This document shows, in pieces, positions 32,162 through 41,553 of a stretch of DNA of 64,000 nucleotides (position 1 is the stretch's first letter; every line of letters starts with the position of its first letter). The stretch is from assembly GCF_900143005.1 (NCBI RefSeq), contig NZ_FRCS01000003.1, forward strand, positions 434,001 to 498,000. Reading direction: 5' to 3'. A model generated the notes under the pieces. It was not told the origin of the DNA. It was given only the letters and a program-made list of their open reading frames with translations, and ran no database searches. Position numbers and translations under genes: made by a program. The stretch is from Cryptosporangium aurantiacum (lineage in GTDB: Bacteria > Actinomycetota > Actinomycetes > Mycobacteriales > Cryptosporangiaceae).

Positions 32162-33342
32162 GCGGCCGGCCGCTCGACGGCGTCACGGTCGTGAGCCTCG
32201 AGCAGGCCGTCGCGGCCCCGTTCGCGACACGTCAGCTGGCCGATCTGGGCGCCCGCGTGATCAAGGTCGAGCGGCCCGGCGCGGGCGACTTCGCCCGCGC
32301 CTACGACGAAACCGTCCACGGGCTGTCCAGCTACTTCGTCTGGCTCAACCGGTCCAAGGAATCGCTGACGCTGGACCTGAAGGCTCCGGCGGGCCGGGAG
32401 ATCCTCACCGAATTGCTCAGCGGCGCCGACGTCTTCGTGCAGAACCTCGCGCCGGGGGCGACCGCCCGGCTGGGCCTGGCCGCCGACGACCTCACCGAGC
32501 GGTTTCCCCGGCTGGTGGTCTGCGAGATCAGCGGGTTCGGCGCCGACGGGCCGTGGGCCGACCGCAAGGCGTACGACCTGCTCGTGCAGGCGGAGACCGG
32601 CCTGATGTCGCTCACCGGTACGCCCGACACGATGGCCAAGGTCGGGATCTCGGTCGCCGACATCGCCGCCGGGATGTACGCCTACTCCGGCGTGCTCGCC
32701 GCCCTGTTGCAGCGGACGACGTCCGGCCGCGCGCCAGTCGTCCGGGTCTCGCTGTTCGAGGCGCTCGCCGAGTGGATGGGCGCGCCGATGTACTACACGG
32801 AGCACAGTGGCCGGTCACCCCGGCGGGTCGGCAGCGAGCACGCGACGATCTCCCCGTACGGGCCGTACGCCACGGCCGGCGGCGATCAGCTCGTGGTCGC
32901 GGTCCAGAACGACCGGGAGTGGGCGCGGTTCTGCGTCAACGTGCTGGCCGACCCCTCAGTGGCCGACGACCCGCGGTTCGCGCGGAACTCCGCGCGGGTC
33001 GCGCACCGGGCCGAGCTCAACGCGCTGCTCGCGGCCCGACTGGCGGTGCTCGCGGCGGACGAGGCTGCCGACCTCCTCGACGCCGCCGGGATCGCCAACG
33101 CGCGATTGCGCAGCACAGCGGAGTTCCTGGACCATCCCGTCCTGGCCGGACGCAATCGGTGGCGGGACGTCGGCACACCCGGCGGCAACGTGCGGGCGCT
33201 GCTGCCGCCGGCCGATCTCACCGGTATCGCGCCCCGGATGGACGCCGTCCCGGCCGTCGGCGAGCACACCGACACCATCCTCCGCCTGCTGGGCAGGGAC
33301 CCCGGCGACATCGAGAAGCTGCGCGCCGACGGCGTCGTGTGA
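32158..33342 (+). CDS. CaiB/BaiF family CoA-transferase
   Basis: 394 residues, GTG start overlapping the previous stop. Family III pattern: LDGVTVVSLEQAVAAPFATR, LGARVIKVERPGAGDFAR, LNRSKESLTLDLKAPAGRE, ISGFGADGPWADRKAYDLLV with the catalytic Asp expected shortly after (QAETGLMSLTG), and a C-terminal REWARFC domain. It moves CoA between acids or acts as an isomerase. Placement between a crotonase and an acyl-CoA dehydrogenase suggests it processes a beta-oxidation intermediate. Confidence 0.9.
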   Translation: MSGRPLDGVTVVSLEQAVAAPFATRQLADLGARVIKVERPGAGDFARAYDETVHGLSSYFVWLNRSKESLTLDLKAPAGREILTELLSGADVFVQNLAPGATARLGLAADDLTERFPRLVVCEISGFGADGPWADRKAYDLLVQAETGLMSLTGTPDTMAKVGISVADIAAGMYAYSGVLAALLQRTTSGRAPVVRVSLFEALAEWMGAPMYYTEHSGRSPRRVGSEHATISPYGPYATAGGDQLVVAVQNDREWARFCVNVLADPSVADDPRFARNSARVAHRAELNALLAARLAVLAADEAADLLDAAGIANARLRSTAEFLDHPVLAGRNRWRDVGTPGGNVRALLPPADLTGIAPRMDAVPAVGEHTDTILRLLGRDPGDIEKLRADGVV

Positions 33343-33352
33343 ACGGAGAAGC

Positions 33353-34507
33353 ATGACCGAGTTGAGCATCGAGGAGCAGGCCGTCGTCGAGACGGTTCGC
33401 GACTTCGTCGAGCGTGACGTCCGGCCGGTCGTGGCGCAGCTGGAACACGCGAACGAGTACCCGGAGAAGCTCATCGAGCAGATGAAGCAGCTCGGGGTCT
33501 ACGGGCTCGCGATCCCCGAGCCGTGGGGCGAGGCAGCGGTCTCCACGCCCTGCTACGTCGGCGTCACCGAGGAACTGGCGCGCGGGTGGATGAGCCTGGC
33601 CGGTGCGATGGGCGGGCACACCGTCGTCGCCAAGCTGCTCCTGGCGTTCGGCACTCGTGAGCAGCAAGACCGGTACCTACCGGGCATGGCCACCGGCGCG
33701 ATCCGCGCCACGATGGCGCTGACCGAGCCGGGCGGCGGTTCGGACCTACAGGCGCTGACCACGGTCGCCCGGCGCGACGGCGACGAGTACGTCGTCGACG
33801 GGGCGAAGACCTGGATCAGCAACGCCCGTCGCTCGCAGCTGATCGCCCTGCTGTGCAAGACCGACCCGGCCGCGGAACCGCGTCACCGCGGTGTCTCTAT
33901 CCTGCTGATCGAGCCCGGACCGGGTCTGGAGATCTCCCGGGACCTGCCGAAACTCGGCTACAAGGGCGTCGAGTCCTGCGAGCTGTCGTTCAGCGGCTAC
34001 CGCGCTCCGGTCACCTCACTGCTGGGCACCGAGGAGGGCCGCGGCTTCGCCCAGATGATGAAGGGCCTGGAGATCGGTCGCATCCAGGTGGCCTCCCGGG
34101 CGCTGGGTGTCGGCCGCGCCGCGTTCGACGACGCGCTGCGCTACGCCCAGGAGCGGGAGACGTTCGGCAAGCCGATCTGGCAGCACCAATCGATCGGCAA
34201 CTACCTCGCCGACATGGCCACCAAGCTGACGGCCGCCCGCCAGCTCACGTTGCACGCCGCCCGCCGGTACGACGCCGGTGAACGCGCGGACATGGAAGCC
34301 GGGATGGCCAAGCTGTTCGCGTCCGAGACCGCGATGGAGATCGCACTGAACGCCGTCCGCATCCACGGCGGCTACGGCTACTCCACCGAGTTCGACGTCG
34401 AGCGCTACTTCCGCGACGCCCCGCTGATGATCGTCGGCGAGGGCACGAACGAGATCCAGCGCAACGTCATCGCGTCCCAGCTGGTCAAACGCGGCGGGCT
34501 CGACTGA
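33353..34507 (+). CDS. Acyl-CoA dehydrogenase
   Basis: 384 residues, typical medium/short-chain form: LTEPGGGSDLQALTTVARRD, YVVDGAKTWISNAR, RETFGKPIWQHQSIGNYLAD, HGGYGYSTEFDVERYFRDAP, and the catalytic-base tail IVGEGTNEIQRNVIASQL with Glu in place. ATG behind GGAGAA, 10 bases after the CoA-transferase. It introduces a 2,3-double bond; the classical active site distinguishes it from the ACAD10/11 type at 4113. Confidence 0.93.
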   Translation: MTELSIEEQAVVETVRDFVERDVRPVVAQLEHANEYPEKLIEQMKQLGVYGLAIPEPWGEAAVSTPCYVGVTEELARGWMSLAGAMGGHTVVAKLLLAFGTREQQDRYLPGMATGAIRATMALTEPGGGSDLQALTTVARRDGDEYVVDGAKTWISNARRSQLIALLCKTDPAAEPRHRGVSILLIEPGPGLEISRDLPKLGYKGVESCELSFSGYRAPVTSLLGTEEGRGFAQMMKGLEIGRIQVASRALGVGRAAFDDALRYAQERETFGKPIWQHQSIGNYLADMATKLTAARQLTLHAARRYDAGERADMEAGMAKLFASETAMEIALNAVRIHGGYGYSTEFDVERYFRDAPLMIVGEGTNEIQRNVIASQLVKRGGLD

Positions 34508-34534
34508 CCACCCGCACGAGAGAGGCCGGATCGC

Positions 34535-36001
34535 ATGGAACAGTTCTCGCTCTACATCGACGGCAAGGCGCGGGCCTCGGACTCCGGCCGGACGTACGAG
34601 ACGCTCGACCCGTACACCGGGAAGCCCTGGGCCGAGGTCGCGGACGGCACCGCGCAGGACGTCGACCGCGCGGTGGCCGCGGCCCGCGCCGCGCTCACCG
34701 GACCCTGGGGTGAACTGACGCCACCCGAGCGCGGCGCACTGCTGCACCGGCTGGCCGGTCTGATCACCCGGGACGCCGACCGACTCGCCGAGATCGAGGT
34801 CCGCGACGGCGGCAAGCTCCTGCGGGAGATGTCCGGCCAGGCCAAGGGCCTCGCGTCCTGGTACACGTACTACGCCGGCATGGCCGACAAGCTCCAGGGC
34901 GACGTTATCCCGACCGGCAAATCGAACTACCTCGTCTACACCCGGCACGAGCCGGTCGGGGTCGTCGCGGCGATTACGCCGTGGAACTCGCCCCTGCTGC
35001 TGCTGACGTGGAAGCTGGCGCCCGCGCTCGCGGCCGGCTGCACGGTCGTCGTCAAACCGAGCGACTACACGCCGGCCTCGACGGTCGCACTGGCCGAGTT
35101 GCTCACCGAGGCAGGCTTCCCGCCCGGCGTCTTCAACGTCGTCACCGGCTGGGGACCGGCCACCGGCAAGGCGCTCTCCGCGCACCCGGGCGTCGACAAG
35201 ATCGCGTTCACCGGTTCGACCGAGACCGGTAAGGCCATCGCGCACGCCGCGGCCGACCACATCACCCGGGTGTCGCTGGAGCTGGGCGGCAAGTCCGCGC
35301 AGGTGGTCTTCGCCGACGCCGACCTCGACGCGGCCGCGAGCGGTCTGATCGCCGGCGTGTTCGCCGCCACCGGGCAGACCTGCCTGGCCGGCTCCCGGCT
35401 GCTGGTCGAGGCGTCGGTTGCCGACGCCCTGGTCGCCCGGATCGTGGACCGCGCCAACCGGATCGTGATCGGCGATCCGCGCGCGCCGGAGACCGAGATG
35501 GGGCCGCTGGCCAACGACCGGCAGCTCGCGGTGGTGCTCGACCACTTCCGTGCGGCCCGTGAGGAAGGCGCCACGATCGCCTGCGGCGGCGAGCCGGTCG
35601 AGGAGCTCGGCGGCTACTTCGTCCGCCCGACCGTCCTGACCGACCTACGGCCGGACGCGCGGGCGATCACCGAGGAGATCTTCGGGCCGGTGCTCGCGGT
35701 CAGCACGTTCGAGACCGAGGACGAGGCAGTGCGGCTCGCGAACGGCACGCCGTTCGGGCTGGCCGGTTCGGTGTGGACGAAGGACGTGCACCGGGCGCAC
35801 CGGGTAGCCGCTCGGCTGCGCGCCGGCACGGTCTGGGTCAACGCGTACCGGGCGGTGGCGCCACAGGTCCCGTTCGGCGGGATGGGACTGTCCGGCATCG
35901 GGCGCGAGAGCGGCATCGACGCGGTGCGCGACTACACCGAGACGAAAGCGGTCTGGGTGGAGCTGTCCGGCGAGTCCCGGGACCCGTTCACGCTCGGCTG
36001 A
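34535..36001 (+). CDS. Aldehyde dehydrogenase (NAD(P)+)
   Basis: 488 residues: TPWNSPLLLLTWKLAPALAA, TGSTETGKAIAHAAA, LELGGKSAQVVF (Glu), catalytic Cys in GQTCLAGSRLL, and EEIFGPVLAVSTF. It closes the operon that begins at 26153. Likely converts an aldehyde, for example from retro-aldol cleavage or side-chain alcohol oxidation, to the acid. Confidence 0.92.
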   Translation: MEQFSLYIDGKARASDSGRTYETLDPYTGKPWAEVADGTAQDVDRAVAAARAALTGPWGELTPPERGALLHRLAGLITRDADRLAEIEVRDGGKLLREMSGQAKGLASWYTYYAGMADKLQGDVIPTGKSNYLVYTRHEPVGVVAAITPWNSPLLLLTWKLAPALAAGCTVVVKPSDYTPASTVALAELLTEAGFPPGVFNVVTGWGPATGKALSAHPGVDKIAFTGSTETGKAIAHAAADHITRVSLELGGKSAQVVFADADLDAAASGLIAGVFAATGQTCLAGSRLLVEASVADALVARIVDRANRIVIGDPRAPETEMGPLANDRQLAVVLDHFRAAREEGATIACGGEPVEELGGYFVRPTVLTDLRPDARAITEEIFGPVLAVSTFETEDEAVRLANGTPFGLAGSVWTKDVHRAHRVAARLRAGTVWVNAYRAVAPQVPFGGMGLSGIGRESGIDAVRDYTETKAVWVELSGESRDPFTLG

Positions 36002-36022
36002 CGTCTCGGCACCGGCGACGTC

Positions 36023-36901
36023 TCAGCGGTACGTGACCTCGCCGGTGACCGCGTCCGGCGCCCGACCGGCCCCGGCTCGTAGCACCGCGCGGTCGTTCTC
36101 CGGTTCGCCGCGGACCTCGACGAGGTCGGTCTCGAACAGCGGTCGGCGGGCACGCCAGCGGAACGTCTCCACCGCGCGGTCCGGCGCGAACCGGCGAGGC
36201 GGCTCCAGGAGCAGCAGAGCCAGGAGCGGACCGTGGACGACCAGTCCGGCGTGGCCCTCGACACCGGTCGCGTACGGCCGGTCATAGTGGATGCGGTGCG
36301 CGTTCGAGGTGAGCGCGCTGAACCGGAATAGCAGGACGGGGTCGGGCGTCAGGGTGAACTGCCAGGGCGCCGCCGGAACGGCTCCACCCGGCTGCGGCGG
36401 CACAGCCGGGTTCACCACGTCCTCGGGCCGCCGATAGACGAGATCCTGCTCCTCGACGAGCCGGACGTCGTCGGCCACTGCGAACTCGTGGCGGACGGTC
36501 ACCAGCAGGAGCCAGCCCGATCCGCCCTCCCGAGTGCGCACCGAGGCCAGGGACGAGCGCCTGGTCACGGTCTCGCCGCACCGGAGTGGGGCGGTGACGG
36601 ACAGGCGACCACCGCCGAACATGCGGCGGCGTTCCGGCAGGGGTGGGGTGAAGGCCGCGTCGGCCGGGTGGCCGTCGGCACCGAGCGCGGACTGCGGATA
36701 GACCGACGGGAACAGGAACCAGTGCCACAGCGGCGGGAGCGGATCGCCCGCCGCGGTCACCGGGCTCGGCTCGTCGAGGAGCGCGGCGAACGTCGAGGCC
36801 GGCAACGCCGTGACCGTATCCGTCGTCTCCACCGGCCCCGGACGCCACTCCTCGGCTGCCACCCGGAACGCTTCCGGCGCGGCCTGGGCGTCAGAGCTCA
36901 C
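36023..36901 (-). CDS. MaoC-type acyl-CoA hydratase (mesaconyl/HTD2-like hot-dog protein)
   Basis: 292 residues; GTG start overlaps the previous stop (GTGA). N-terminal hot-dog domain of the FAS1-like type (LPPLWHWFLFPSVYPQSALG, RRMFGGGRLS) and C-terminal hot-dog with FRFSALTSNAHRIHYDRPYA, where the N-A-H-R-I-H-Y-D hydratase motif supplies the Asp/His pair. This arrangement is found in mesaconyl-C4-CoA or 3-methylfumaryl-CoA hydratases. It should hydrate a branched or dicarboxylic enoyl-CoA. It is the last gene of a three-gene minus-strand operon. Confidence 0.85.
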   Translation of the reverse strand: MSSDAQAAPEAFRVAAEEWRPGPVETTDTVTALPASTFAALLDEPSPVTAAGDPLPPLWHWFLFPSVYPQSALGADGHPADAAFTPPLPERRRMFGGGRLSVTAPLRCGETVTRRSSLASVRTREGGSGWLLLVTVRHEFAVADDVRLVEEQDLVYRRPEDVVNPAVPPQPGGAVPAAPWQFTLTPDPVLLFRFSALTSNAHRIHYDRPYATGVEGHAGLVVHGPLLALLLLEPPRRFAPDRAVETFRWRARRPLFETDLVEVRGEPENDRAVLRAGAGRAPDAVTGEVTYR

Positions 36902-37827
36902 GCCGTGCTCCCGCGCGCGGGGTCGAGGAGCAGCTCGCTGACGACGCCGAGGTCACGGCGGAAGTCTTCCAGACTGCGGCTGGTCGGCTCGACCGTGATC
37001 CAGGTGACCCCGGCCTCGGCGTAGGCGTCCAGCCGCCGCCGAACCGACTCGGCATAGTCGGTCATCGTTCCGCGCACCAGCCCGGCCTGCTCGAACGGCG
37101 CGAACCCGACGTCCATCGGCTCCCGCCCGAGGGCCGCCCGGCGTTTCTGCGCGTCGGCGATCTGGACGCCGAGCTTCGCCACGTCCTCCAACGGCGGCGT
37201 GCCGGTGATCTCGGCGACCTCGCGTGACTGACCCATCGGGATCCAGCCGTCGGCCAGCTCCACCGCCCGTCGCCGCGCGGCCGCACTGTTGCCGCCGATC
37301 CAGATCGGCGGCCCGCCCTGCTGGACGGCCGCCGGCAGCATCTCGTGCCCGGTCGCGGCGAACCGCGGACCGGGGTGGTCGGTACCGGTCCACGCCGCGC
37401 GCATGGCCGGGATGGCCGCCTCCAGCGTGGGCCCGCGCCCGGCGAAGTCGGCGCCGAGCACGTCGAACTCCGACTCCAGGTATCCGGCGCCCATTCCGAC
37501 GATCGTCCGGCCCCGGGAGAGCGTGTCGAGGCTGGCGATCGCCTTCGCCGCCAGGTACGGGTTCCGGTATCCGCCGACCAGGACGTAGGTCATCACGCGG
37601 AGACGCGTGGTCACGGCCGCCATGTAGCTGAGCGAGACGAACGGGTCGAACGAGTGGTGCCCGCCGCCCGCGAGCCAGGTCTTGTCCGGGTATGGGTGGT
37701 CGCTCATCGCGATCGCGTCGAATCCGGCGTCCTCCACCAGACGGGCGACGGTGCTGAGGTCGGCGTCGCCGCGCCAGCGCTCGTAGTGCTTCACCGCGCG
37801 CATCGGGAACATCAACGTGAAGTGCAT
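36898..37827 (-). CDS. LLM-class (F420-dependent type) oxidoreductase
   Basis: 309 residues from ATG 37827; the longer frame to 38034 is a shadow of the ligase gene. TIM-barrel luciferase-like pattern: FTLMFPMRAVKHYERW, DAGFDAIAMSDHPYPDKTW, TTRLRVMTYVLVGGYRNP, GRTIVGMGAGYLESEFDVLG and the GGPPIWIGGNSAAARRRAVE phosphate-binding loop. F420 rather than FMN is expected from family and lineage. Start and stop overlap both neighbours (ATGA). The role in the pathway is probably reduction or oxidation of a CoA-linked alicyclic intermediate. Confidence 0.87.
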   Translation of the reverse strand: MHFTLMFPMRAVKHYERWRGDADLSTVARLVEDAGFDAIAMSDHPYPDKTWLAGGGHHSFDPFVSLSYMAAVTTRLRVMTYVLVGGYRNPYLAAKAIASLDTLSRGRTIVGMGAGYLESEFDVLGADFAGRGPTLEAAIPAMRAAWTGTDHPGPRFAATGHEMLPAAVQQGGPPIWIGGNSAAARRRAVELADGWIPMGQSREVAEITGTPPLEDVAKLGVQIADAQKRRAALGREPMDVGFAPFEQAGLVRGTMTDYAESVRRRLDAYAEAGVTWITVEPTSRSLEDFRRDLGVVSELLLDPARGSTA

Positions 37828-39365
37828 CAGGAGGCTCCCAGCTCGGCCCGGAGTTCGCGCTTGAGTACCTTGCCTGCCGGGCCGAGCGGCAGCCGGTCGC
37901 GGAACACGTATCGGCGGGGCTGCTTGTACCCGCCGAGCTGATCGCGGCACTGGGTGCGGAGCTCCTGCTCGAAGCGCGCCCGGTCGCTGACCGCCGCGGT
38001 CGGCACGATCACCGCGACCGGCGTCTCGCCCCACTCCGGGTCGGGAACGCCGACGACCGCCACCAGGTCGACGCCTGCGTTCTTGCCGAGCACCCGCTCG
38101 ATCTCGGCCGGGTACACGTTGAACCCGCCGGAGATGATCATGTCGGTGCGGCGCCCGGCGATGTGCAGATAACCGTCCTCGTCCAGGCGGCCGAGGTCAC
38201 CGGACCACAGCCCGTCCGGCCGGAACGTCTTCGCGGTCTGCCCCGGGTTGTTCCAGTAGCCGCGCGCGACCGAGTCGGCCCGGATGACGATCTCCCCCAC
38301 CTCGCCGACCGGCAGCTCCTGGCCGTCGTCGCCGACGATGCGGATCTCGGCGTGCGGGGTCTCCCGTCCGCAGGAGGTGAGCAGCGACGGGTGTCCTGCG
38401 ACCGCCCGCCGGTGGTCGGCCGGCGTCAGAATCGTCACCTGTCCCCCGGCCTCGGTGAGTCCGTACCGCTGTTGCAGGTCGCAGCCGAGCAGCTCCATCG
38501 CGCGCTCGGCCATGCCGACCGGTACCGGCGCCGAGCCGTAGCTGATCCGGCGCAGGCTGGAGACGTCCCGGGGCGGACCCTCCTCCAGCAGGCGCAGCGC
38601 CCGGTGCAGCATCGTCGGGATGAACGTGGTGAACGTGACGCGACTGCGCTCGATCTCGGCCAGCACGGCCTCGGCGTCGAACCGGGGATGGATGACCATC
38701 GACTGCCCCAGGTAGAGCCAGGACAACGTGCGCACCATGCCACCCGCCGTGAAGAACGGCGTGGTGGCGAGCATGACGTCGGAGTGGCGCGCCTCGGTGG
38801 AGATCGTGGTGTCGAAGACCTGGGCGAGCATGCCGCGGTGCTCGTTCACCACACCCTTGGAGCGCCCGGTGGTCCCGCTCGTATAGAGGATGAACTGCAC
38901 GTCCGAGGGCGTCAGCGTGGACGGCGTCGGGTCGGTGGCACGCCCCTTCGCCAGGGCGTCCTCGTAGTCCTCGCCGGCCTCGCGCCCGGAGATCTCGAGC
39001 AGGAAGTCCAGCCCGGACAGCGTCGCACCGTGGTTCTCGACCTGATCGGTGTGCACGATCGCGGCCCGCGCGCCGGAATCACCGAGGACGTGGGACACCT
39101 CGTCGGCGGACTGCCGGACGTTGAGCGGGACCAGCACGAGACCCGCCTTCGCGAGACCGAACACCATCTCCGGCCATTCCAGGCAGTTGCGGGCGGACAC
39201 CGCCACCCGGTCGCCCGGTGCCAGGCCCCGGTCGAGCAGGTGGCTGGCGAGCCGGTTGGCGCGGTCGTCGAGCGCACCCCAGGTGAGGCTCGTGTCCCCG
39301 GACACCAGGGCGGTCTTCGTGGGATAACGCCGGGCGTTCCGGCGGGGGATGTCACCGACCAGCAT
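37827..39365 (-). CDS. Acyl-CoA synthetase (AMP-forming)
   Basis: 512 residues with P-loop YTSGTTGRSKGVVNEHRG, LTWGALDDRANRLASHLLDR, YGLTEAGGQVTILTPADHR, hinge GLWSGDLGRLDEDGYLHIAG and catalytic Lys in LPLGPAGKVLKRELR. It resembles FadD3-like and other ring-acid ligases in general pattern, but specificity is not decidable by eye. First gene of the minus-strand operon that continues with the LLM oxidoreductase and MaoC hydratase. Its upstream region shares several regulon elements with the divergent acyl-CoA dehydrogenase. Confidence 0.92.
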   Translation of the reverse strand: MLVGDIPRRNARRYPTKTALVSGDTSLTWGALDDRANRLASHLLDRGLAPGDRVAVSARNCLEWPEMVFGLAKAGLVLVPLNVRQSADEVSHVLGDSGARAAIVHTDQVENHGATLSGLDFLLEISGREAGEDYEDALAKGRATDPTPSTLTPSDVQFILYTSGTTGRSKGVVNEHRGMLAQVFDTTISTEARHSDVMLATTPFFTAGGMVRTLSWLYLGQSMVIHPRFDAEAVLAEIERSRVTFTTFIPTMLHRALRLLEEGPPRDVSSLRRISYGSAPVPVGMAERAMELLGCDLQQRYGLTEAGGQVTILTPADHRRAVAGHPSLLTSCGRETPHAEIRIVGDDGQELPVGEVGEIVIRADSVARGYWNNPGQTAKTFRPDGLWSGDLGRLDEDGYLHIAGRRTDMIISGGFNVYPAEIERVLGKNAGVDLVAVVGVPDPEWGETPVAVIVPTAAVSDRARFEQELRTQCRDQLGGYKQPRRYVFRDRLPLGPAGKVLKRELRAELGAS

Positions 39366-39423
39366 GAGACCTCGAAGGCGTCGGGGAGCGTTCTCCAGTG
39401 AACAGATGCGCGTTCTTCCTATC

Positions 39424-39496
39424 GTAGACGCACCGTCAGAACTAGTCTGACAGTTAGAGGGTATCGGCAGTCGAAACGGAGGAACCCGGTGTCAGA
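39424..39496. promoter_or_regulatory. Cluster of regulon elements in divergent promoter region
   Basis: GTAGAC-GCACC-GTCAGA (39424-39440) overlaps an exact palindrome GTCAGA-ACTAG-TCTGAC (39435-39451). This is the only place where two GTCAGA halves face each other with the same 5-base spacer. A further core, AGGAAC-CCGGT-GTCAGA (39480-39496), overlaps the GTG start of the acyl-CoA dehydrogenase. The densest operator region in the window. Confidence 0.7.
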
Positions 39497-40664
39497 CGAA
39501 GCCATGCCGACCGGGGCCTGGGAACTACCCGAGGAGTTCCGGGACCTCCAGGACACCGTCCGCCGGTTCGTCACCGCCGACGTGCGTCCGCTGGAGGAGA
39601 AGCTCGACCACGACGCGGCGGGTCTGCCGCCGGACCTGCTCGCGCCGCTCCAGGCGAAGGCGCGGGAGATGGGGCTGTGGGCGCTCCAGACGCCGGTCGA
39701 GTACGGCGGTGCGGGGCTGAGCGTCCTCGGCCAGGTCGTGGTGGCCGAGGAGGCCGCTAAGTGCCGGATGGGCGCGTTCTTCCCGGCCGGCGGCGCGTTC
39801 GGCGGCAACCCGCCGAGCGTGCTGTTCCGGGCGTCGCCCGAGCAGTTCGACCGCTGGGGCCGGCCGATCGTCGAGGGCCGGGCGGGCAAGGCGTACACCG
39901 CGATCAGCGAGGCGTCCGGCGGTTCGGATCCGGCGCGGGCGATCCGGTGCCGGGCCGAGCGCCGCGGCGACCACTACGTCCTCAACGGCACGAAGGTGTG
40001 GACCAGCCACGCCGCAACCGCCGACTGGGGCGTCGTCTACGCGCGTACCGGCGCTCCGGACGACCGGGGCGGGATCAGCTGTTTCGTCGTCGAGCGCGAT
40101 ACCCCAGGGCTGACGATCACACCGATCGGCGTGATGAACTCCTTCTCCCCCTCCGAGCTGCATTTTCAGGATGCGTCGATTCCGGTGGGAAACCGGATCG
40201 GCGCGGAGGGATCCGGCTTCGGCATGGCGTCGGACTTCCTGGTCCACGGCCGGATCCTCTACGGGGCAGGCCCGGTCGGGATCGCCCAGTACGCGCTGGA
40301 GATGACGATCGAGTGGGCGAAGGAGCGTGCCGTGTTCGGCGGCCGGCTCGCCGACAAGCAGGGCATCCAGTGGATGCTCGCCGACAGCGAGATCGAGCTG
40401 CGCGCCGCGCGCCTGCTGATCTACCAGGCGGCCTGGAACGCCGACCTCGGCCAGGACGTCCGGGTCGACGCCTCGGTCGCGAAGCTCTACAGCACCGAGG
40501 CCGCGTTCCGAGTGGTCGACCGCTGCGTACAGATCTTCGGTGCGCTCGGGCTCTCCCAGGAGATGCCGCTGGAGCGGTGGCTACGCGACCTGCGCGTCAA
40601 GCGACTGGGCGAGGGCGCCACCGAGGTGCAGCGCCACGTCGTCGCGCGCGCCCTGCTGCGATAG
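39489..40664 (+). CDS. Acyl-CoA dehydrogenase
   Basis: 391 residues from GTG 39489. Motifs: ISEASGGSDPARAIRCRAER (flavin loop), NGTKVWTSHAATADWGVVYA, KERAVFGGRLADKQGIQWML, and the tail RVKRLGEGATEVQRHVVARA with the catalytic Glu in G-E-G-A-T-E. The K-Q-G-I-Q-W-M-L form is common in dehydrogenases of branched or ring acyl-CoAs. A GTCAGA core overlaps its first codons, so a repressor would block both transcription and initiation. The frameshifted DUF2889 gene follows at once. Confidence 0.92.
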   Translation: MSDEAMPTGAWELPEEFRDLQDTVRRFVTADVRPLEEKLDHDAAGLPPDLLAPLQAKAREMGLWALQTPVEYGGAGLSVLGQVVVAEEAAKCRMGAFFPAGGAFGGNPPSVLFRASPEQFDRWGRPIVEGRAGKAYTAISEASGGSDPARAIRCRAERRGDHYVLNGTKVWTSHAATADWGVVYARTGAPDDRGGISCFVVERDTPGLTITPIGVMNSFSPSELHFQDASIPVGNRIGAEGSGFGMASDFLVHGRILYGAGPVGIAQYALEMTIEWAKERAVFGGRLADKQGIQWMLADSEIELRAARLLIYQAAWNADLGQDVRVDASVAKLYSTEAAFRVVDRCVQIFGALGLSQEMPLERWLRDLRVKRLGEGATEVQRHVVARALLR

Positions 40665-40675
40665 TGGTGGTCACG

Positions 40676-41550
40676 ATGGCGGCAGGCGCGGTTCGGCGGA
40701 TCAGCACGGTCGACATGCTCCGCCCCGGCGGACTGGGCGATCCCCGACTGGTGATCACGGCCCAGGCGCAGGACCTCGGCGCTGACAGCGGTGTGGTGGA
40801 CAGTGCCCGCCTCACCGCCGAGGTGCGCTACGACGCCGGCCGGGAGCTGACCGCGCTGCGGACCGAGCCCCCAGTCCCGGACGCGCTGGTGGGCCTGGCC
40901 GTGGCGAGCGGGTTCCGGGCGGCGGCGGCCCCGCTGGCAGATCCGGGTAGCGTCCTCGGCCTCCTGCTCGACGAGTTGCCGGTCGCGCTCGTCATCGCTG
41001 GGTACGCCCATGCGCTCACCCGTGAGCTGCCCCCGGGCGCCGGTCGCTACCGCCCTCCGCTGGGCCTGTGCTCGGGTTGGCGGGAGGACGGCACGATGGC
41101 GGCCGCGGTGTCCGGTGGCGAGCCGGTCCCGCTCCGGCCCGGCCCACCTGCGCCGCCCGCCGACGGCGTACCGCTGTCCCCCTCGGGATGCGACGCCGGC
41201 GCCGGATCGACGTCCGCCGAGACGACGATCGGGTGGACGGCCGCGCGATGTTCCGGGACACCTACGCCGACCCGGACGGCCTGGAGACCGTGCTGCACGA
41301 GTACGAACTGTCCGCGACTCTGGACGCCGCCACGCTGACCGTGCAACAGATCGAGGCCGTTCCCCGGGTGCTACCCGCGCCCGAGTGTCCGTGGGCCGCG
41401 GCGAGCGCGAGCCGACTCGTCGGCGTTCCGGTGATCGAGTTGCGCCAGAGGGTGGGCCGGGAACTCCGGGGCACCGCCACCTGCACCCACCTCAACGACC
41501 TGCTCCGTTCGCTGGCCGGTATCCCGGCCCTGCTCGCCCACCTCGGCTGA
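40676..41550 (+). pseudogene. DUF2889 protein with a frameshift
   Basis: Two frames together encode one DUF2889-type protein. Frame A (from ATG 40676, or GTG 40664 overlapping the previous TAG) gives VRRISTVDMLRPGGLGDPRL to about VSGGEPVPLRPGPPAPP. Frame B takes over between about 41165 and 41190 and gives MRRRRRIDVRRDDD, MFRDTYADPDGLETVLHEYE, VLPAPECPWAAASASRLVG and TCTHLNDLLRSLAGIPALL, the conserved C-terminal domain. One base missing near 41170-41187 explains the change. It could be an error or a true mutation. Alternatively the second part is a separate 120-residue gene from ATG 41188. DUF2889 genes recur in actinobacterial steroid/acyl-CoA clusters; the function is unknown. Confidence 0.72.
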
Positions 41551-41553
41551 CGC

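Noticed and set aside
36001-36023. Terminator built from the repeated GACGTCTC between convergent genes
   Set aside because: The repeats are direct, and only the short GACGTC core is self-complementary; no convincing stem.
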